Both the position numbers and the translations under genes were made by a program. Below, piece by piece: positions 41,002-50,371 of a stretch of 64,000 nt of DNA. How positions within the stretch are numbered: the stretch's first letter is position 1; each line of letters begins with the position of its first letter. Origin of the DNA: Streptomyces venezuelae (GTDB lineage: Bacteria > Actinomycetota > Actinomycetes > Streptomycetales > Streptomycetaceae); assembly GCF_008642335.1 (NCBI RefSeq), contig NZ_CP029191.1:5766001-5830000 (forward strand), written 5' to 3'. Under the pieces are notes generated by a model, which saw only the letters and a program-made list of their open reading frames with translations, did no database searches and had not been told where the DNA came from.

Positions 41002-41424
41002 TTAGTTGAGAAGGCTCCCCTGGAGCTCCGCGCGGAGGTCCGGAGTGAGAACCGTGCCCGCACGATCGACAAGAAGTGCCATTTCGTACCCAACGAGACC
41101 GATGTCCGCATCCGGGTGGGCGAGAACGGCGAGCGAGGAGCCGTCGGAGATGGACATGATGAAGAGAAATCCTCGCTCCATCTCCACAACGGTCTGGGTC
41201 ACGGAGCCGCCCTCGAAGATCCGGGACGCCCCGGCGGTCAGCGAGGTCAGGCCCGAGGCGACGGCCGCGAGCTGGTCCGCACGGTCGCGGGGGAAGCCTT
41301 CGGACATCGCGAGGAGGAGTCCGTCGGCGGAGACCACCACCGTGTGGGACACCCCGGGGGTGTTGTCCACGAAGTTGGTGATCAACCAGTTCAGGTTCTG
41401 CGCCGCCTGGCTCATCGGGCTCAC
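41002..41424 (-). CDS. cvnB: Conservon roadblock/LC7 protein CvnB (copy 1)
   Basis: 140 residues from GTG 41422-41424, one base after the cvnA stop. The AGGAG that serves it is part of the last cvnA codons, seven bases upstream. A later ATG (41415) would give 137 residues. The roadblock fold is clear: NLNWLITNFVDNTPGVSHTVVVSADGLLLA, then ADQLAAVASGLTSLTAGAS. MglB-like members act on the GTPase partner. It is nearly identical to copy 2; most changes are at the C-terminus and in the ISDGS/VSDGS region. Confidence 0.9.
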   Translation of the reverse strand: MSPMSQAAQNLNWLITNFVDNTPGVSHTVVVSADGLLLAMSEGFPRDRADQLAAVASGLTSLTAGASRIFEGGSVTQTVVEMERGFLFIMSISDGSSLAVLAHPDADIGLVGYEMALLVDRAGTVLTPDLRAELQGSLLN

Positions 41425-41425
41425 A

Positions 41426-44400
41426 CTAACGCTCCTGGTTGTAGGTGCTATCAGGGCTGAAGCCCTGGCCATTCGTGTCACTTCCTGCGGTGCGGCCCCG
41501 CTGGACGCCGCGGCGCAGGTTGCTCAGCCTGCCCCGTACGTCCTCGGGGTCGCGGGAGACCTGGGGGCCGCCCTGTGGGGTCTGTTCCGCGGTGCCCTCG
41601 ACCAGATTGGCCTTGGGCACCCGCCGCGGGAGCCCGGACGAGGTGACCCCGCCCGCCTTCGGCTCCTTGAGGCGCTCGGCGCGCTGCCAGCGCTCGTCGT
41701 TGGACGAACGCCAGTCGTCCTGGCCCTCGCTCGCGGCGGGAGAACTGCCGCTTCCGCTGCCGTTCGCGCCGGAGGAACCCCTGCGGGGGAGGCCCGCGTC
41801 GGTCATGTCGTGGACGACGGACGGCGCCGGACCCGGCCGGTCGAAGCCTACGCGCTCGGCGTCGGCCGTGTGGCCCGCCTGCACAGATTCCGTTTCCTGG
41901 CCGTACTCCGGCTGGTAGCCGTCGGCGGAGGGCCAGTCGTCCTGACCGGAGCGCTCCGGATAGGAGATCTGCTGGTCCTGGTAGTACTGCTGCTGCTCCG
42001 CCGTGTACTGCTGCTCGGCCGGGTACTGCTCCGGCTGGTACTGCTCCTCGCGGTAACCGTCCTCGGCGTACTGCGCGGTCGGGTACTGCCCGGTGGCGTA
42101 CTGCTCGTTGTCGTACCGCACGCCCTGGTCGTACGCGGCCTGCTGCTGCTCCTCGTACGCCGGGGCCTGCTGCTCGTAACCGCCCTGCTGCGGCTCGACC
42201 TCGTCGCGGAAGAGCGGACGGTGGCCGTCGGGCTGCTGGGCCTGCGCCTCCAGCGCCGCACGGCGCTCCTCACGCATCAGGGAGCGGCCGACCGGGTCGA
42301 GCTCGTGCTGCGCCTCGGAGCCGTCACCGGGGTAGCGGCTGTCGTCGAAGCCCAGCTCCGCGGCGGTGCGCATCGGCTCGGGCGCCAGCGCCTGCTGCTC
42401 CGGGATGATCGAGGAGACCGTGAACTCGGGGTCCTGCGAGGCGTGCTCGCCACCGCCACCGTGCGTGATCGCGTCCGGCAGCATGACCAGCGACGTCGTG
42501 CCCGCCTGCTCGCCCGAGGGGCGCAGCTGCACGCGGATGCCGTGCCGGTCGGAGAGCCGGCCGACCACGAACAGGCCCATGCGCTGCGAGATCGCGGCGT
42601 CCACGGTCGGCGGGTTGGCCAGCTTGTGGTTGATGTCCGCGAAGTCCTCGGCGGTGAGGCCGATGCCCTTGTCGTGGATCTCGACCATGACGCGGCCGTC
42701 GGGGAGACGGGTCGCGGTGACCCGCACCTTGGTCTGCGGCGAGGAGAACGTCGTCGCGTTCTCCAGGAGCTCGGCGAGCAGGTGCACGAGGTCGGTCACG
42801 GCGAGGCCGTGGATCTCGGCCTCCGGCACGCCCTCCAGCTCGATGCGCTCGTACTGCTCCACCTCGGAGGAGGCGGCACGCAACACGTCGACCAGCGGGA
42901 CCGGCTGGTCCCAGCGGCGGCCCGGCTCCTCGCCGGAGAGGACGAGGAGGTTCTCGCCGTTGCGGCGCATACGGGTCGCCAGGTGGTCCAGGCGGAAGAG
43001 GTTCTCCAGCTGGTCCGGGTCGGCCTCGTTGTTCTCCAGGTCGGTGATGAGGGTCAGCTGGCCCTCGATCAGCGACTGGTTGCGGCGCGACAGGTTGGTG
43101 AAGATCGCGTTGATGTTGCCGCGGAGCAGCGCCTGCTCGGCGGCGAGCCGCACGGCCTCGCGGTGCACCTGGTCGAAGGCGCGGGCGACCTCGCCGATCT
43201 CGTCCGTGGAGTTGATCGGGATGGGCTGCACGCGGGTGTCGACGCGGCCCGGGTCGGTGCGCGACAGCTGGTCGACCAGCATCGGCAGGCGCTGCTCGGC
43301 GATGCCGAACGCGGCGGTGCGCAGCCGGCGCATCGACTTGGACATCTGGCGGGCCATGAGCCCGGCGAGGATGAACGCGGCGAGCAGCGCGAGGACGACG
43401 ATGGCGCCGGTGATGTAGGCGTTGCGCTGCGCGTTGGCCGCGATGTCGGACGCCTCGTCCACGGCCTTGTCGGCGAGGTCCGACTCGATGGTGCGGTACG
43501 CGTCGAACTTGGCGGTGGTCGTGGCCCACCAGGCCTCACGCGTGATGCCCTTGCCGGCCAGCGCGACGCGGGCACTGGGCTGGGTGTTCGGCATGGTGGC
43601 GATGGCCGCGACCATCTTGTCCTGCGAGAGGGCCGGGCCGTCCTGCTTCTTGGCGTCGGCCGCCAGCTCCTTCTTGGCCTCCTCCAGCTTGGCGACGTCC
43701 TCGGGGGTGCCGCCGCCGGTGTACTCCTCGATGGCGATGCGCTCCAGGTAGGCGTACGAGGAGAACGAGGTGCGCTGGAGCGTGAACGAACCGGTGCCGG
43801 GGCCCGGCTCGACCAGGAGGTGCGTACCGATGGACCGCTGCAGGGAGAGCGCTGCCTTGGAGAGCGAGATCGCGTAGACGGTCCGGCCGTAGCTGGTGAT
43901 GTTTCCGGTGCCCAGACCGAGCTCGTTGGCGAACTCCATCAGCGGGTGCTGGATGGCGACGTAGCCCTCTTCGGTCTGCACCCCGGGAAGCTTGGTGGTG
44001 TACGCGGCCTGACGCAGCGGGCCGAGCTTCGGCTCGACCTTGCGGAAGGCGTCGAGACGACGGTTGAGGCCTTCCTTGTCCGGCATGCTGTCGGTCGCGG
44101 ACTTGAACTCGGCGGCGGCCTTGTCGGTGGCCTTGCGGGCCTTGACGACGGTCGGGTCGTTCCGCTTGCCGCGCAGCAGGGGAGCGGCGGTGATGTCGCG
44201 CTCCTCGATGAGACGGTTGCCGTAGTTCAGCGACGCCCGCACGAGGCGGGCGGTGTTCTCGGCGTCCTGGGCCTCGCTCCAGGTGTCGATGGAGCCCTTG
44301 ACCTGGAAACCGCCCATGACCAGGCCCACGAGCACGGGTATGAGCAGGATCGCGTTCAGGCGGGTCGGCACACGCCAGTTGCGGGGGGACATCCGTCCGC

Positions 44401-44536
44401 CGGAAGGCGCGGGAGGCTCATTGCCCGGCCCGGCGGCCACGTCGGCGGGGGACGCCGCTGTGCGCGGCGGCGGGGTGAAGTTGCCCCGCATGTCCCCGGT
44501 GGGGGACGCCGCGGGGCTCGGCTTGCTTCGCCTCAC
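41426..44536 (-). CDS. cvnA: Conservon sensor histidine-kinase-like protein CvnA (copy 1)
   Basis: About 1036 residues from GTG 44534-44536, supported by AGAGG 11 bases upstream, the same geometry as in copy 2. Two membrane helices (about 57-75 and 372-395) flank a nitrate-sensor-like extracellular helical domain. A HAMP region and a GHKL ATPase domain follow: N box LLAELLENATTFS about 582, G1 DKGIGL about 624, and GLFVVG. No phosphoacceptor histidine box is evident, so it is probably not an ordinary kinase. The last 350 residues are disordered and rich in Gln, Tyr, Glu and Pro. It heads the operon cvnA-B-C-D. Confidence 0.92.
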   Translation of the reverse strand: MRRSKPSPAASPTGDMRGNFTPPPRTAASPADVAAGPGNEPPAPSGGRMSPRNWRVPTRLNAILLIPVLVGLVMGGFQVKGSIDTWSEAQDAENTARLVRASLNYGNRLIEERDITAAPLLRGKRNDPTVVKARKATDKAAAEFKSATDSMPDKEGLNRRLDAFRKVEPKLGPLRQAAYTTKLPGVQTEEGYVAIQHPLMEFANELGLGTGNITSYGRTVYAISLSKAALSLQRSIGTHLLVEPGPGTGSFTLQRTSFSSYAYLERIAIEEYTGGGTPEDVAKLEEAKKELAADAKKQDGPALSQDKMVAAIATMPNTQPSARVALAGKGITREAWWATTTAKFDAYRTIESDLADKAVDEASDIAANAQRNAYITGAIVVLALLAAFILAGLMARQMSKSMRRLRTAAFGIAEQRLPMLVDQLSRTDPGRVDTRVQPIPINSTDEIGEVARAFDQVHREAVRLAAEQALLRGNINAIFTNLSRRNQSLIEGQLTLITDLENNEADPDQLENLFRLDHLATRMRRNGENLLVLSGEEPGRRWDQPVPLVDVLRAASSEVEQYERIELEGVPEAEIHGLAVTDLVHLLAELLENATTFSSPQTKVRVTATRLPDGRVMVEIHDKGIGLTAEDFADINHKLANPPTVDAAISQRMGLFVVGRLSDRHGIRVQLRPSGEQAGTTSLVMLPDAITHGGGGEHASQDPEFTVSSIIPEQQALAPEPMRTAAELGFDDSRYPGDGSEAQHELDPVGRSLMREERRAALEAQAQQPDGHRPLFRDEVEPQQGGYEQQAPAYEEQQQAAYDQGVRYDNEQYATGQYPTAQYAEDGYREEQYQPEQYPAEQQYTAEQQQYYQDQQISYPERSGQDDWPSADGYQPEYGQETESVQAGHTADAERVGFDRPGPAPSVVHDMTDAGLPRRGSSGANGSGSGSSPAASEGQDDWRSSNDERWQRAERLKEPKAGGVTSSGLPRRVPKANLVEGTAEQTPQGGPQVSRDPEDVRGRLSNLRRGVQRGRTAGSDTNGQGFSPDSTYNQER

Positions 44537-44875
44537 TCGACCAACAACCTCTCGGCGGCGGCACTCACGTCGTGCCGCTGTCGTCTCCAAGGCCCGTGCT
44601 ACTGGGCAGTTCAGCGCATTCCAGCACGTCAGGGGCTGCTCTTCCAAACAGTGGGAAGCGCAACCCCGGAGTGGTGTAAGCCTCAGATAAAACGGTCATA
44701 AAGAGCGAGCCCCGCCAAAAGGCGGGGCTCTTGTGAGCACAGCGACACCAGGTGACCGCGACGCGTGTCTGTCACCGGGCAATTCTCTGTCGAAACGTTA
44801 TGAACACCGCGACCGGCCGTGTCAAAGGACACAGAACGCTCCAGGTGGACTACGGCAACTGCCGTACGGACCTGC
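44537..44875. other. Gene-free stretch between the two conservons
   Basis: 339 bases between the cvnA copy 1 start and the cvnD copy 2 stop. It contains the hairpin terminator at 44707-44730, a smaller hairpin at 44851-44866 (TACGGC AACT GCCGTA), and the cvnA copy 1 promoter region. In that region CACGGGCCTT and GTGCTGGAAT (reading leftward) also occur upstream of cvnA copy 2. No ORF looks real. Confidence 0.7.
44707..44730 (-). terminator. Terminator of conservon 2
   Basis: A perfect 10-bp stem GAGCCCCGCC / GGCGGGGCTC with an AAAA loop (TTTT on the transcribed strand), then GCTCTTTAT leftward. It separates conservon 2 from the promoter of conservon 1, so the two operons are independent units. 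Confidence 0.85.
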
Positions 44876-45466
44876 CTACTTGAGACGTGCCATAAGTGCG
44901 TGCTCGACCAGCGTGATCAAGCCACTCTTTGCGTCCGCACGGTGTCGCGCGTCGGTCGTGATGATCGGCGTACCGGGTCCGATTTGGAGCGCTTCGCGCA
45001 CCTCGTCGGGGGTGTAGGGCTGGTGGCCGTCGAAGCCGTTGAGGGCGATGACGAAGGGCAGCCCGGAGTTCTCGAAGTAGTCGACGGCGGGGAAGCAGTC
45101 GGCGAGGCGGCGGGTGTCGACGAGGACGACCGCGCCGATCGCGCCACGGACGAGGTCGTCCCACATGAACCAGAAGCGGTCCTGTCCGGGCGTGCCGAAG
45201 AGGTACAGGATCAGGTCCTGGTCCAGGGTGATGCGGCCGAAGTCCATGGCCACCGTCGTGGTGGTCTTGTCTCCGGTGTGGGTCAGGTCGTCGATGCCCG
45301 CGGACGCGGACGTCATGACGGCCTCGGTGCGCAGCGGGTTGATCTCAGAGACCGCCCCGACGAACGTGGTCTTGCCCACGCCGAAGCCGCCCGCCACCAC
45401 GATCTTCGCGGAGGTGGTGGAACGGGCCGCGTCCGAGCCCGAACCGCTAGAGCTTGCGAAGTCCAC
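44876..45466 (-). CDS. cvnD: Conservon Ras-like GTPase CvnD (copy 2)
   Basis: 196 residues, GTG start at 45464-45466. It has the same G motifs as copy 1 and almost the same protein. Differences are two extra residues near the N-terminus (SGSGSDAAR), one at the GPGTP segment and the last residues (RLK instead of RLR). Despite lying 5.1 kb apart, 419 bp of the two genes differ at six bases, at synonymous sites as far as the protein shows. Both overlap cvnC by exactly 20 bp. The GTPases should therefore be functionally interchangeable, while their sensors are not. Confidence 0.93.
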   Translation of the reverse strand: MDFASSSGSGSDAARSTTSAKIVVAGGFGVGKTTFVGAVSEINPLRTEAVMTSASAGIDDLTHTGDKTTTTVAMDFGRITLDQDLILYLFGTPGQDRFWFMWDDLVRGAIGAVVLVDTRRLADCFPAVDYFENSGLPFVIALNGFDGHQPYTPDEVREALQIGPGTPIITTDARHRADAKSGLITLVEHALMARLK

Positions 45467-45848
45467 TGAGCACCCTTTCGAGCAGTGTCACGTCAGGCTG
45501 GCCACCGGCGTTCTCGTCGCCGCCGGGCTGGTGGATGGCGACGAGCCCGGCCTCGGCCAGGTCCGCCACGAGGATCCTGGCCACGCCGAGCGGCATCGCG
45601 AGCAGGGCCGAGACCTCGGCCACCGACTTGACCTCACGGCACAGGTGGCAGATCCGCTGGTGCTCGGGGAGCAGCCCCATCAGCTGGGCCGGGTCGGCCG
45701 TGGTGCTCACCAGCGCCTCGATCGCGAGCTGGTAGCGGGGCCGGGTCCGGCCGCCGGTCATCGCGTAAGGACGCACCAGCGGCTGGTCGCCCTCCATTCC
45801 GTACGAGGCATCGCCGTACGGGTTGTGAGAGGCGGTGGGCGGGGTCAT
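45447..45848 (-). CDS. cvnC: Conservon DUF742 protein CvnC (copy 2)
   Basis: 133 residues from ATG 45846-45848 with GGAGG just upstream. The DUF742 domain matches copy 1 closely (PRYQLAIEALV, ICHLCREVKSVAEVSALL, PLGVARILVADLAEAGLVAI), but the disordered N-terminal extension is short (about 25 residues against about 85). The Cys-x2-Cys pair is kept. Its 3' end overlaps cvnD by 20 bp. It would link the sensor CvnA and regulator CvnB to the GTPase. Confidence 0.9.
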   Translation of the reverse strand: MTPPTASHNPYGDASYGMEGDQPLVRPYAMTGGRTRPRYQLAIEALVSTTADPAQLMGLLPEHQRICHLCREVKSVAEVSALLAMPLGVARILVADLAEAGLVAIHQPGGDENAGGQPDVTLLERVLSGLRKL

Positions 45849-45988
45849 GGATCCTCCGGGCGGGACAGCAGGTCATCTGCGTGTGCCGTCTGACAGAGCC
45901 GGTGGGGGCAGTGTGGCGGCCGGACGGTTGGTCAGTACGTTCGGTCGGTGGGGCGGCCGAAGGGTGAGGCTTCGGAGCGTGCTCCGGG

Positions 45989-46411
45989 CTAGTGGAGCAG
46001 GCTGCCCTGCAGCTCGGCGCGGAGGTCCGGGGTGAGGACGGCGCCCGCGCGGTCGACGAGGAGGGCCATCTCGTACCCGACGAGGCCGATGTCGCACTCG
46101 GGGTGCGCGAGCACGGCCAGGGACGAGCCGTCCGAGACGGACATGATGAAGAGGAACCCCCGTTCCATCTCCACCACGGTCTGCGTGACGGTGCCGCCCT
46201 CGAAGATCCGGGAGGCGCCCGCCGTCAGCGAGGTCAGCCCCGAGGCGACCGCGGCGAGCTGGTCGGCGCGGTCACGCGGGAACCCTTCGGACATGGCCAG
46301 AAGGAGGCCGTCGGCGGAGACCACGACCGTGTGGGACACCCCTGGGGTGTTGTCCACGAAGTTGGTGATCAACCAGTTCAGATTCTGTGCCGCCTGGCTC
46401 ATCGGACTCAA
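45989..46411 (-). CDS. cvnB: Conservon roadblock/LC7 protein CvnB (copy 2)
   Basis: 140 residues from TTG 46409-46411, directly after the cvnA stop. As in copy 1, the AGGAG is inside the final cvnA codons (spacing six). The first residues become LSPMSQ, and a later ATG at 46402 is the alternative. Except for a few positions (such as GGTVTQ, HPECD and a final LLH) the protein equals copy 1. It contains the roadblock/LC7 fold. A 140-base gap separates it from cvnC. Confidence 0.88.
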   Translation of the reverse strand: MSPMSQAAQNLNWLITNFVDNTPGVSHTVVVSADGLLLAMSEGFPRDRADQLAAVASGLTSLTAGASRIFEGGTVTQTVVEMERGFLFIMSVSDGSSLAVLAHPECDIGLVGYEMALLVDRAGAVLTPDLRAELQGSLLH

Positions 46412-49400
46412 CTAACGCTCCTGCTGGTGAGTGGGGCGAGGGAAACTACCGGTCTGGCCGGTGCCGGCCTGGCGACCCTGCTGGATGCCCCGACGGAGAT
46501 TCGTCAGCCGGCCGCGTACTTCTTCGGGTGCACGCGAAACCTGCGGACCTGTGCTGTCCTGCTGCTGCTGTGCCGTGCCCGCGACCAGGTTGGCCCGCGG
46601 GACGCGACGCGGCAGTCCGGATGTGGTGACGCCGCCCGCGGAGGGCTGCCGGACGCGCTCGGCCTGCCGGCCCAGCTCGTCGTTGGGGGAGGAGCGCCAG
46701 CCGCCGGGCATTCCGGCACCGTTGGTGCCGTTGGCGCCGCCCGGGTTCGCGGGTGCGGCGGCCGGGTCCTGGCGCTGGGGGCGCGAGGGAAGCGGACGCT
46801 GCGGCATCTCGGGAGCCTGGCGCGGACCGGCGTCGGCGGCGGGGCCGCCCTGCTGCTGGTCCTGCTGTGCGGGCTGCCGGTTCCGGTGCTCCTGCTGCTC
46901 CTGCGGCGCGGACTGCTGCTGCGCCGCGTGCTGGCTCTGCTGCTGGTTCTGCTGCTGGAACCAGTTGGTCTCCAGCGTGTCGAACAGCGGCGTGCGCCCG
47001 TCGTCCGGGCCGCCCGGCGGCAGGGGTTGCTGCGGGTTCAGCGGGTCCTCGTGCTGCGTCAGCGGGTCCTGCGGCTGGTACGGCTGCTGCTGGTCCTGCT
47101 GCGGCGCCTGGCCCGCGCCCTGGCCCTGGTTCTGGCCCTGCTGCTGCGGGAAGCCCTGGTGCGGGTCGCCGTGGCCGCGGCGGGGGGCCGGCGGACGCGG
47201 CACGGTGTAGTCGGGGTTCTCCCGACCGCCCTGCTGCGGCGCGAAGCCGTTGCCCTGGTCCTGCTGCTGGTTCTGCTGTTGCTGCTGGTTCTGGTTCTGG
47301 TGCTGCGGCGCGGCCGGGCGGCCGGGCTGCTGGCCGCGCCGGGGCGCGCCCGTGCCGCCGAAGACGTCCGAGCGGACGAACTGGCCGGTCGAGCCCGCGT
47401 CCTGCGGCGCGGCGGTGCCGGGCGGCGGTCCGTCGAAGTCCGGACGGGCGAACTCCGCGGTGGAGCCGGGGCCCTGTCGGTCGTCGGGGGCGGCCGTGGG
47501 CTGCGGGAACTGACCGCTGGTCTCGTGCTCCTCGTGACCCCGGGGGGTGTCGAAGGGCTCGCGCGACACCTGCGGCTGCGCGTTCTCGTCGCTCCAGCTG
47601 GGCACGCGCGGCTGCGGGTTGCCCCCGGGCAGCTCGGCGCGCGGACCCCCGCGGGGCGGCAGCTGAGGCCTGCGGCCCTGGTCACCGGTGTCCGACGGCG
47701 GGTTCATGGCGTTCGTACGCTGCTGGGGCACCGGAGGCTGCGGCGCGTTGCCGCCACGGCCGCCCTGCGGCTGACCGGGCTGACCGCCCTGCGGCTGGTT
47801 GCCCTGCCCGCCCTGCCCGCGCACCGGCTGGTTGCCCAGCGGAGCCATCGGCTGACCGCTCTGCGGGCCACCGGCCTGCGGACCACCGGGCTGACGCTGC
47901 TGTCCGGTGTCACGCGAGGGCAGCGCGGCGCGCGGACCCGTGCCCGCGACCTGCTGGCGCGGCGCACCGGCACCGAGCAGTCCGGGACCGCCCTGGCCGG
48001 CACCGGGCCCACCGGGACCGCCGCCGAGCACGGGACCACCGCGGCCGGGGCCACCGCCCTGGCCGGGACCGCCGTTGCCGCCCGGGCCGCCGGGACCGAC
48101 ACCGCGGCGCGCGGCCGCCGCACCCGCGGCGGCCTGAGCCGCGGCGGGACCGCCGGTCGCACCGGGCGCACCGGGCTTGCCCGGCATCTTCTTGCCCTGG
48201 GCGACGTCGACGGGGAGCATGACCAGCGCGGTCGTGCCGCCGGAGTCGGACGGGCGGAGCTGGATGCGGATGCCGTGGCGCTGCGACAGACGGCCGACCA
48301 CGAACAGACCCATGCGGCGCGAGACCGAGACATCCACGGTGGGCGGCGACGCGAGCCGCTCGTTGATCGCCGCGAGGTCCTCGGGCGAGAGGCCGATGCC
48401 GGTGTCGTGGATCTCGATGAGCACGCGGCCGTCGGGCAGCGCGTGACCCGTGACCTTGACCTTGGTCTGCGGCGAGGAGAACGAGGTCGCGTTCTCCAGC
48501 AGCTCGGCGAGGAGGTGCACGAGGTCGTTGACGACGCGTCCGGCGACCTCGGTCGCGGGGACCGAGGAGAGCTCGATGCGCTCGTACTGCTCCACCTCGG
48601 ACGCGGCGGCACGCAGCACGTCGACGAGCGGGACGGGCCGGGTCCACCGGCGGCCGGGCTCTTCACCGGCGAGAACCAGCAGGTTCTCACCGTTACGGCG
48701 CATGCGGGTCGCGAGGTGGTCGAGCTTGAAGAGCGAGGACAGCTGGTCCGGGTCGGCCTCGCGCGACTCCAGCTCGGAGATGAGCGAGAGCTGGCGCTGG
48801 ATGAGGCCCTGCGAACGGCGCGAGAGGTTGGTGAACATCGCGTTGACGTTGCCCCGCAGAAGGGCCTGCTCGGCGGCGAGGCGGACGGCCTCGCGGTGCA
48901 CGTCGTCGAAGGCCGCGGCCACCTGGCCGATCTCGTCGCGCGAGTGCACACCCACGGACTCCACCGACGTGTCCACGTCCTGCGGGTCCGACTCCGAGAG
49001 CTGCTTGACCAGCTCGGGCAGGCGGTCCTGGGCGACCTTGGTCGCGGTGTCCTGGAGGCGGCGCAGCGAGCGGATCATGGACCGGGCCACGACGAACGCG
49101 CCGACGAGTGAGACGCCGAGCACGAGCAGGATCAGCGCACCGTTGAGGATGGCCGACTGCTCCGACTCGTTGCGCAGCTCGCGAGCCTTCTGCTCCATCT
49201 CGCCGAGGAGCGTCAGCTCGATCTTCGACATCGCGTCGATCTTGGTCGTGTCGTTGTCGATCCAGTCCTTGTAGGACCGCTTGTCCTGGAGCTTGATGCC
49301 GCCCTCCTGCTCGAGGACGCGCTTCGCGTACTCGTTGGCGGCCTTGACCGCGGGGTTGCCGCCGTCGATGGGCTTGGTCAGCTCACCGGCGTTGCCCGCG

Positions 49401-50371
49401 TAGATCTTGCTGAACGTCTGGAGCTCCGAGCGCTCCTTCTCGTTGGCGCTGAGGCCGAAGGTGCGGTCGGTCTCGGAGATCTTGCCGTAGTCGCTGTCGT
49501 TGGCCGGCAGGGCCGCGGCGATGATCGCGCGCTGGACGGACGCGTACTCCTTGGCGGAGGAGAAGGCGGCCAGCGAACGCGTCCGCTGGATCATGTCCGG
49601 GTTGCTCGTCGCCTGCGCCATGTCCTGCGAGAGCTTCAGGAGCTGCTCGACGAGCTGGCTGTAGGCCTCGACGGTCTGCGAGGTGGACTTCTCGTCCTGG
49701 AAGGCCTTCTTGCGGACGTCGTTGATGCCCTGGAGCTGCTGGGTGATCTGGACCGCGCTGTGCCGGACGCCGAGAAGGCCCTTCTCGCCGTCGGTGTCGT
49801 TGAGGTCCTGGGTGCCCTGCAGGAAGTTCCGGTAGACGCGGTCGGTCTTGTCCCGCGCGCCCTTGACCGTGTAGTCGGAGGCGCTCGCGCCGTGCGCGAG
49901 GGGACCCGCCGACTTGTCGCGCTCCTCCTGGAGCGCGGCGGCCAGCTCCGTGGCCTGCTTGGTCATCTCGGTGAGCAGCTTCATGTTGTCGAGCTGCTCG
50001 ATCTCGTCCAGGGACGAGTTGATGCGGAGTGCGCCGAGCGAGGTCGCGGTGATCACGGGGAGCGCGAGCAGCGAGACCAGACGGGTGGAGATGCGCCAGT
50101 TGCGCAGGGCTATTCGGGAGCCGGGGCCGGGGGGCGTCGCGGCTCCGGACGTGGTCTTGCCCTTGTTCTTGCCCTTGGCCGGGGCGGCCGTCGAGCCGCT
50201 GCCGACGGCACCTTGGCGCGCGGCGCCGGGGCCGCTGTCGCCGGGCGAGCCCGGGCCGGGGTTCTGGGCGTGCTGGGGCGAGGAGCCGCGCTCCGGCTCC
50301 GCCGGAGCATCCCCTCGGCCGCGGTCGGCCTGGGGAGACCCCTTGCCATCCCTCTTGAAACGTCCCTGCAC
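46412..50371 (-). CDS. cvnA: Conservon sensor histidine-kinase-like protein CvnA (copy 2)
   Basis: About 1319 residues from GTG 50369-50371, with AGAGG 11 bases upstream. Architecture as in copy 1: a disordered charged start of about 90 residues, membrane helix at about 94-113, extracellular nitrate-sensor-like helical domain, second helix about 409-430, HAMP, and GHKL ATPase (N box LLAELLENATSFS about 619, DTGIGLS about 654). The C-terminal 590 residues are low-complexity Gln, Pro and Gly, nearly double the tail of copy 1. The sensor domain shares little with copy 1 outside the ATPase, so the two conservons should sense different signals. Confidence 0.92.
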   Translation of the reverse strand: MQGRFKRDGKGSPQADRGRGDAPAEPERGSSPQHAQNPGPGSPGDSGPGAARQGAVGSGSTAAPAKGKNKGKTTSGAATPPGPGSRIALRNWRISTRLVSLLALPVITATSLGALRINSSLDEIEQLDNMKLLTEMTKQATELAAALQEERDKSAGPLAHGASASDYTVKGARDKTDRVYRNFLQGTQDLNDTDGEKGLLGVRHSAVQITQQLQGINDVRKKAFQDEKSTSQTVEAYSQLVEQLLKLSQDMAQATSNPDMIQRTRSLAAFSSAKEYASVQRAIIAAALPANDSDYGKISETDRTFGLSANEKERSELQTFSKIYAGNAGELTKPIDGGNPAVKAANEYAKRVLEQEGGIKLQDKRSYKDWIDNDTTKIDAMSKIELTLLGEMEQKARELRNESEQSAILNGALILLVLGVSLVGAFVVARSMIRSLRRLQDTATKVAQDRLPELVKQLSESDPQDVDTSVESVGVHSRDEIGQVAAAFDDVHREAVRLAAEQALLRGNVNAMFTNLSRRSQGLIQRQLSLISELESREADPDQLSSLFKLDHLATRMRRNGENLLVLAGEEPGRRWTRPVPLVDVLRAAASEVEQYERIELSSVPATEVAGRVVNDLVHLLAELLENATSFSSPQTKVKVTGHALPDGRVLIEIHDTGIGLSPEDLAAINERLASPPTVDVSVSRRMGLFVVGRLSQRHGIRIQLRPSDSGGTTALVMLPVDVAQGKKMPGKPGAPGATGGPAAAQAAAGAAAARRGVGPGGPGGNGGPGQGGGPGRGGPVLGGGPGGPGAGQGGPGLLGAGAPRQQVAGTGPRAALPSRDTGQQRQPGGPQAGGPQSGQPMAPLGNQPVRGQGGQGNQPQGGQPGQPQGGRGGNAPQPPVPQQRTNAMNPPSDTGDQGRRPQLPPRGGPRAELPGGNPQPRVPSWSDENAQPQVSREPFDTPRGHEEHETSGQFPQPTAAPDDRQGPGSTAEFARPDFDGPPPGTAAPQDAGSTGQFVRSDVFGGTGAPRRGQQPGRPAAPQHQNQNQQQQQNQQQDQGNGFAPQQGGRENPDYTVPRPPAPRRGHGDPHQGFPQQQGQNQGQGAGQAPQQDQQQPYQPQDPLTQHEDPLNPQQPLPPGGPDDGRTPLFDTLETNWFQQQNQQQSQHAAQQQSAPQEQQEHRNRQPAQQDQQQGGPAADAGPRQAPEMPQRPLPSRPQRQDPAAAPANPGGANGTNGAGMPGGWRSSPNDELGRQAERVRQPSAGGVTTSGLPRRVPRANLVAGTAQQQQDSTGPQVSRAPEEVRGRLTNLRRGIQQGRQAGTGQTGSFPRPTHQQER

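Noticed and set aside
41006..44701. 1231-codon plus frame antisense to cvnA copy 1
   Set aside because: Translation is Arg/Leu/Val low-complexity and mirrors the third positions of cvnA; no start signal.
45992..49111. 1039-codon plus frame antisense to conservon 2
   Set aside because: Same reason: shadow of cvnA and cvnB.
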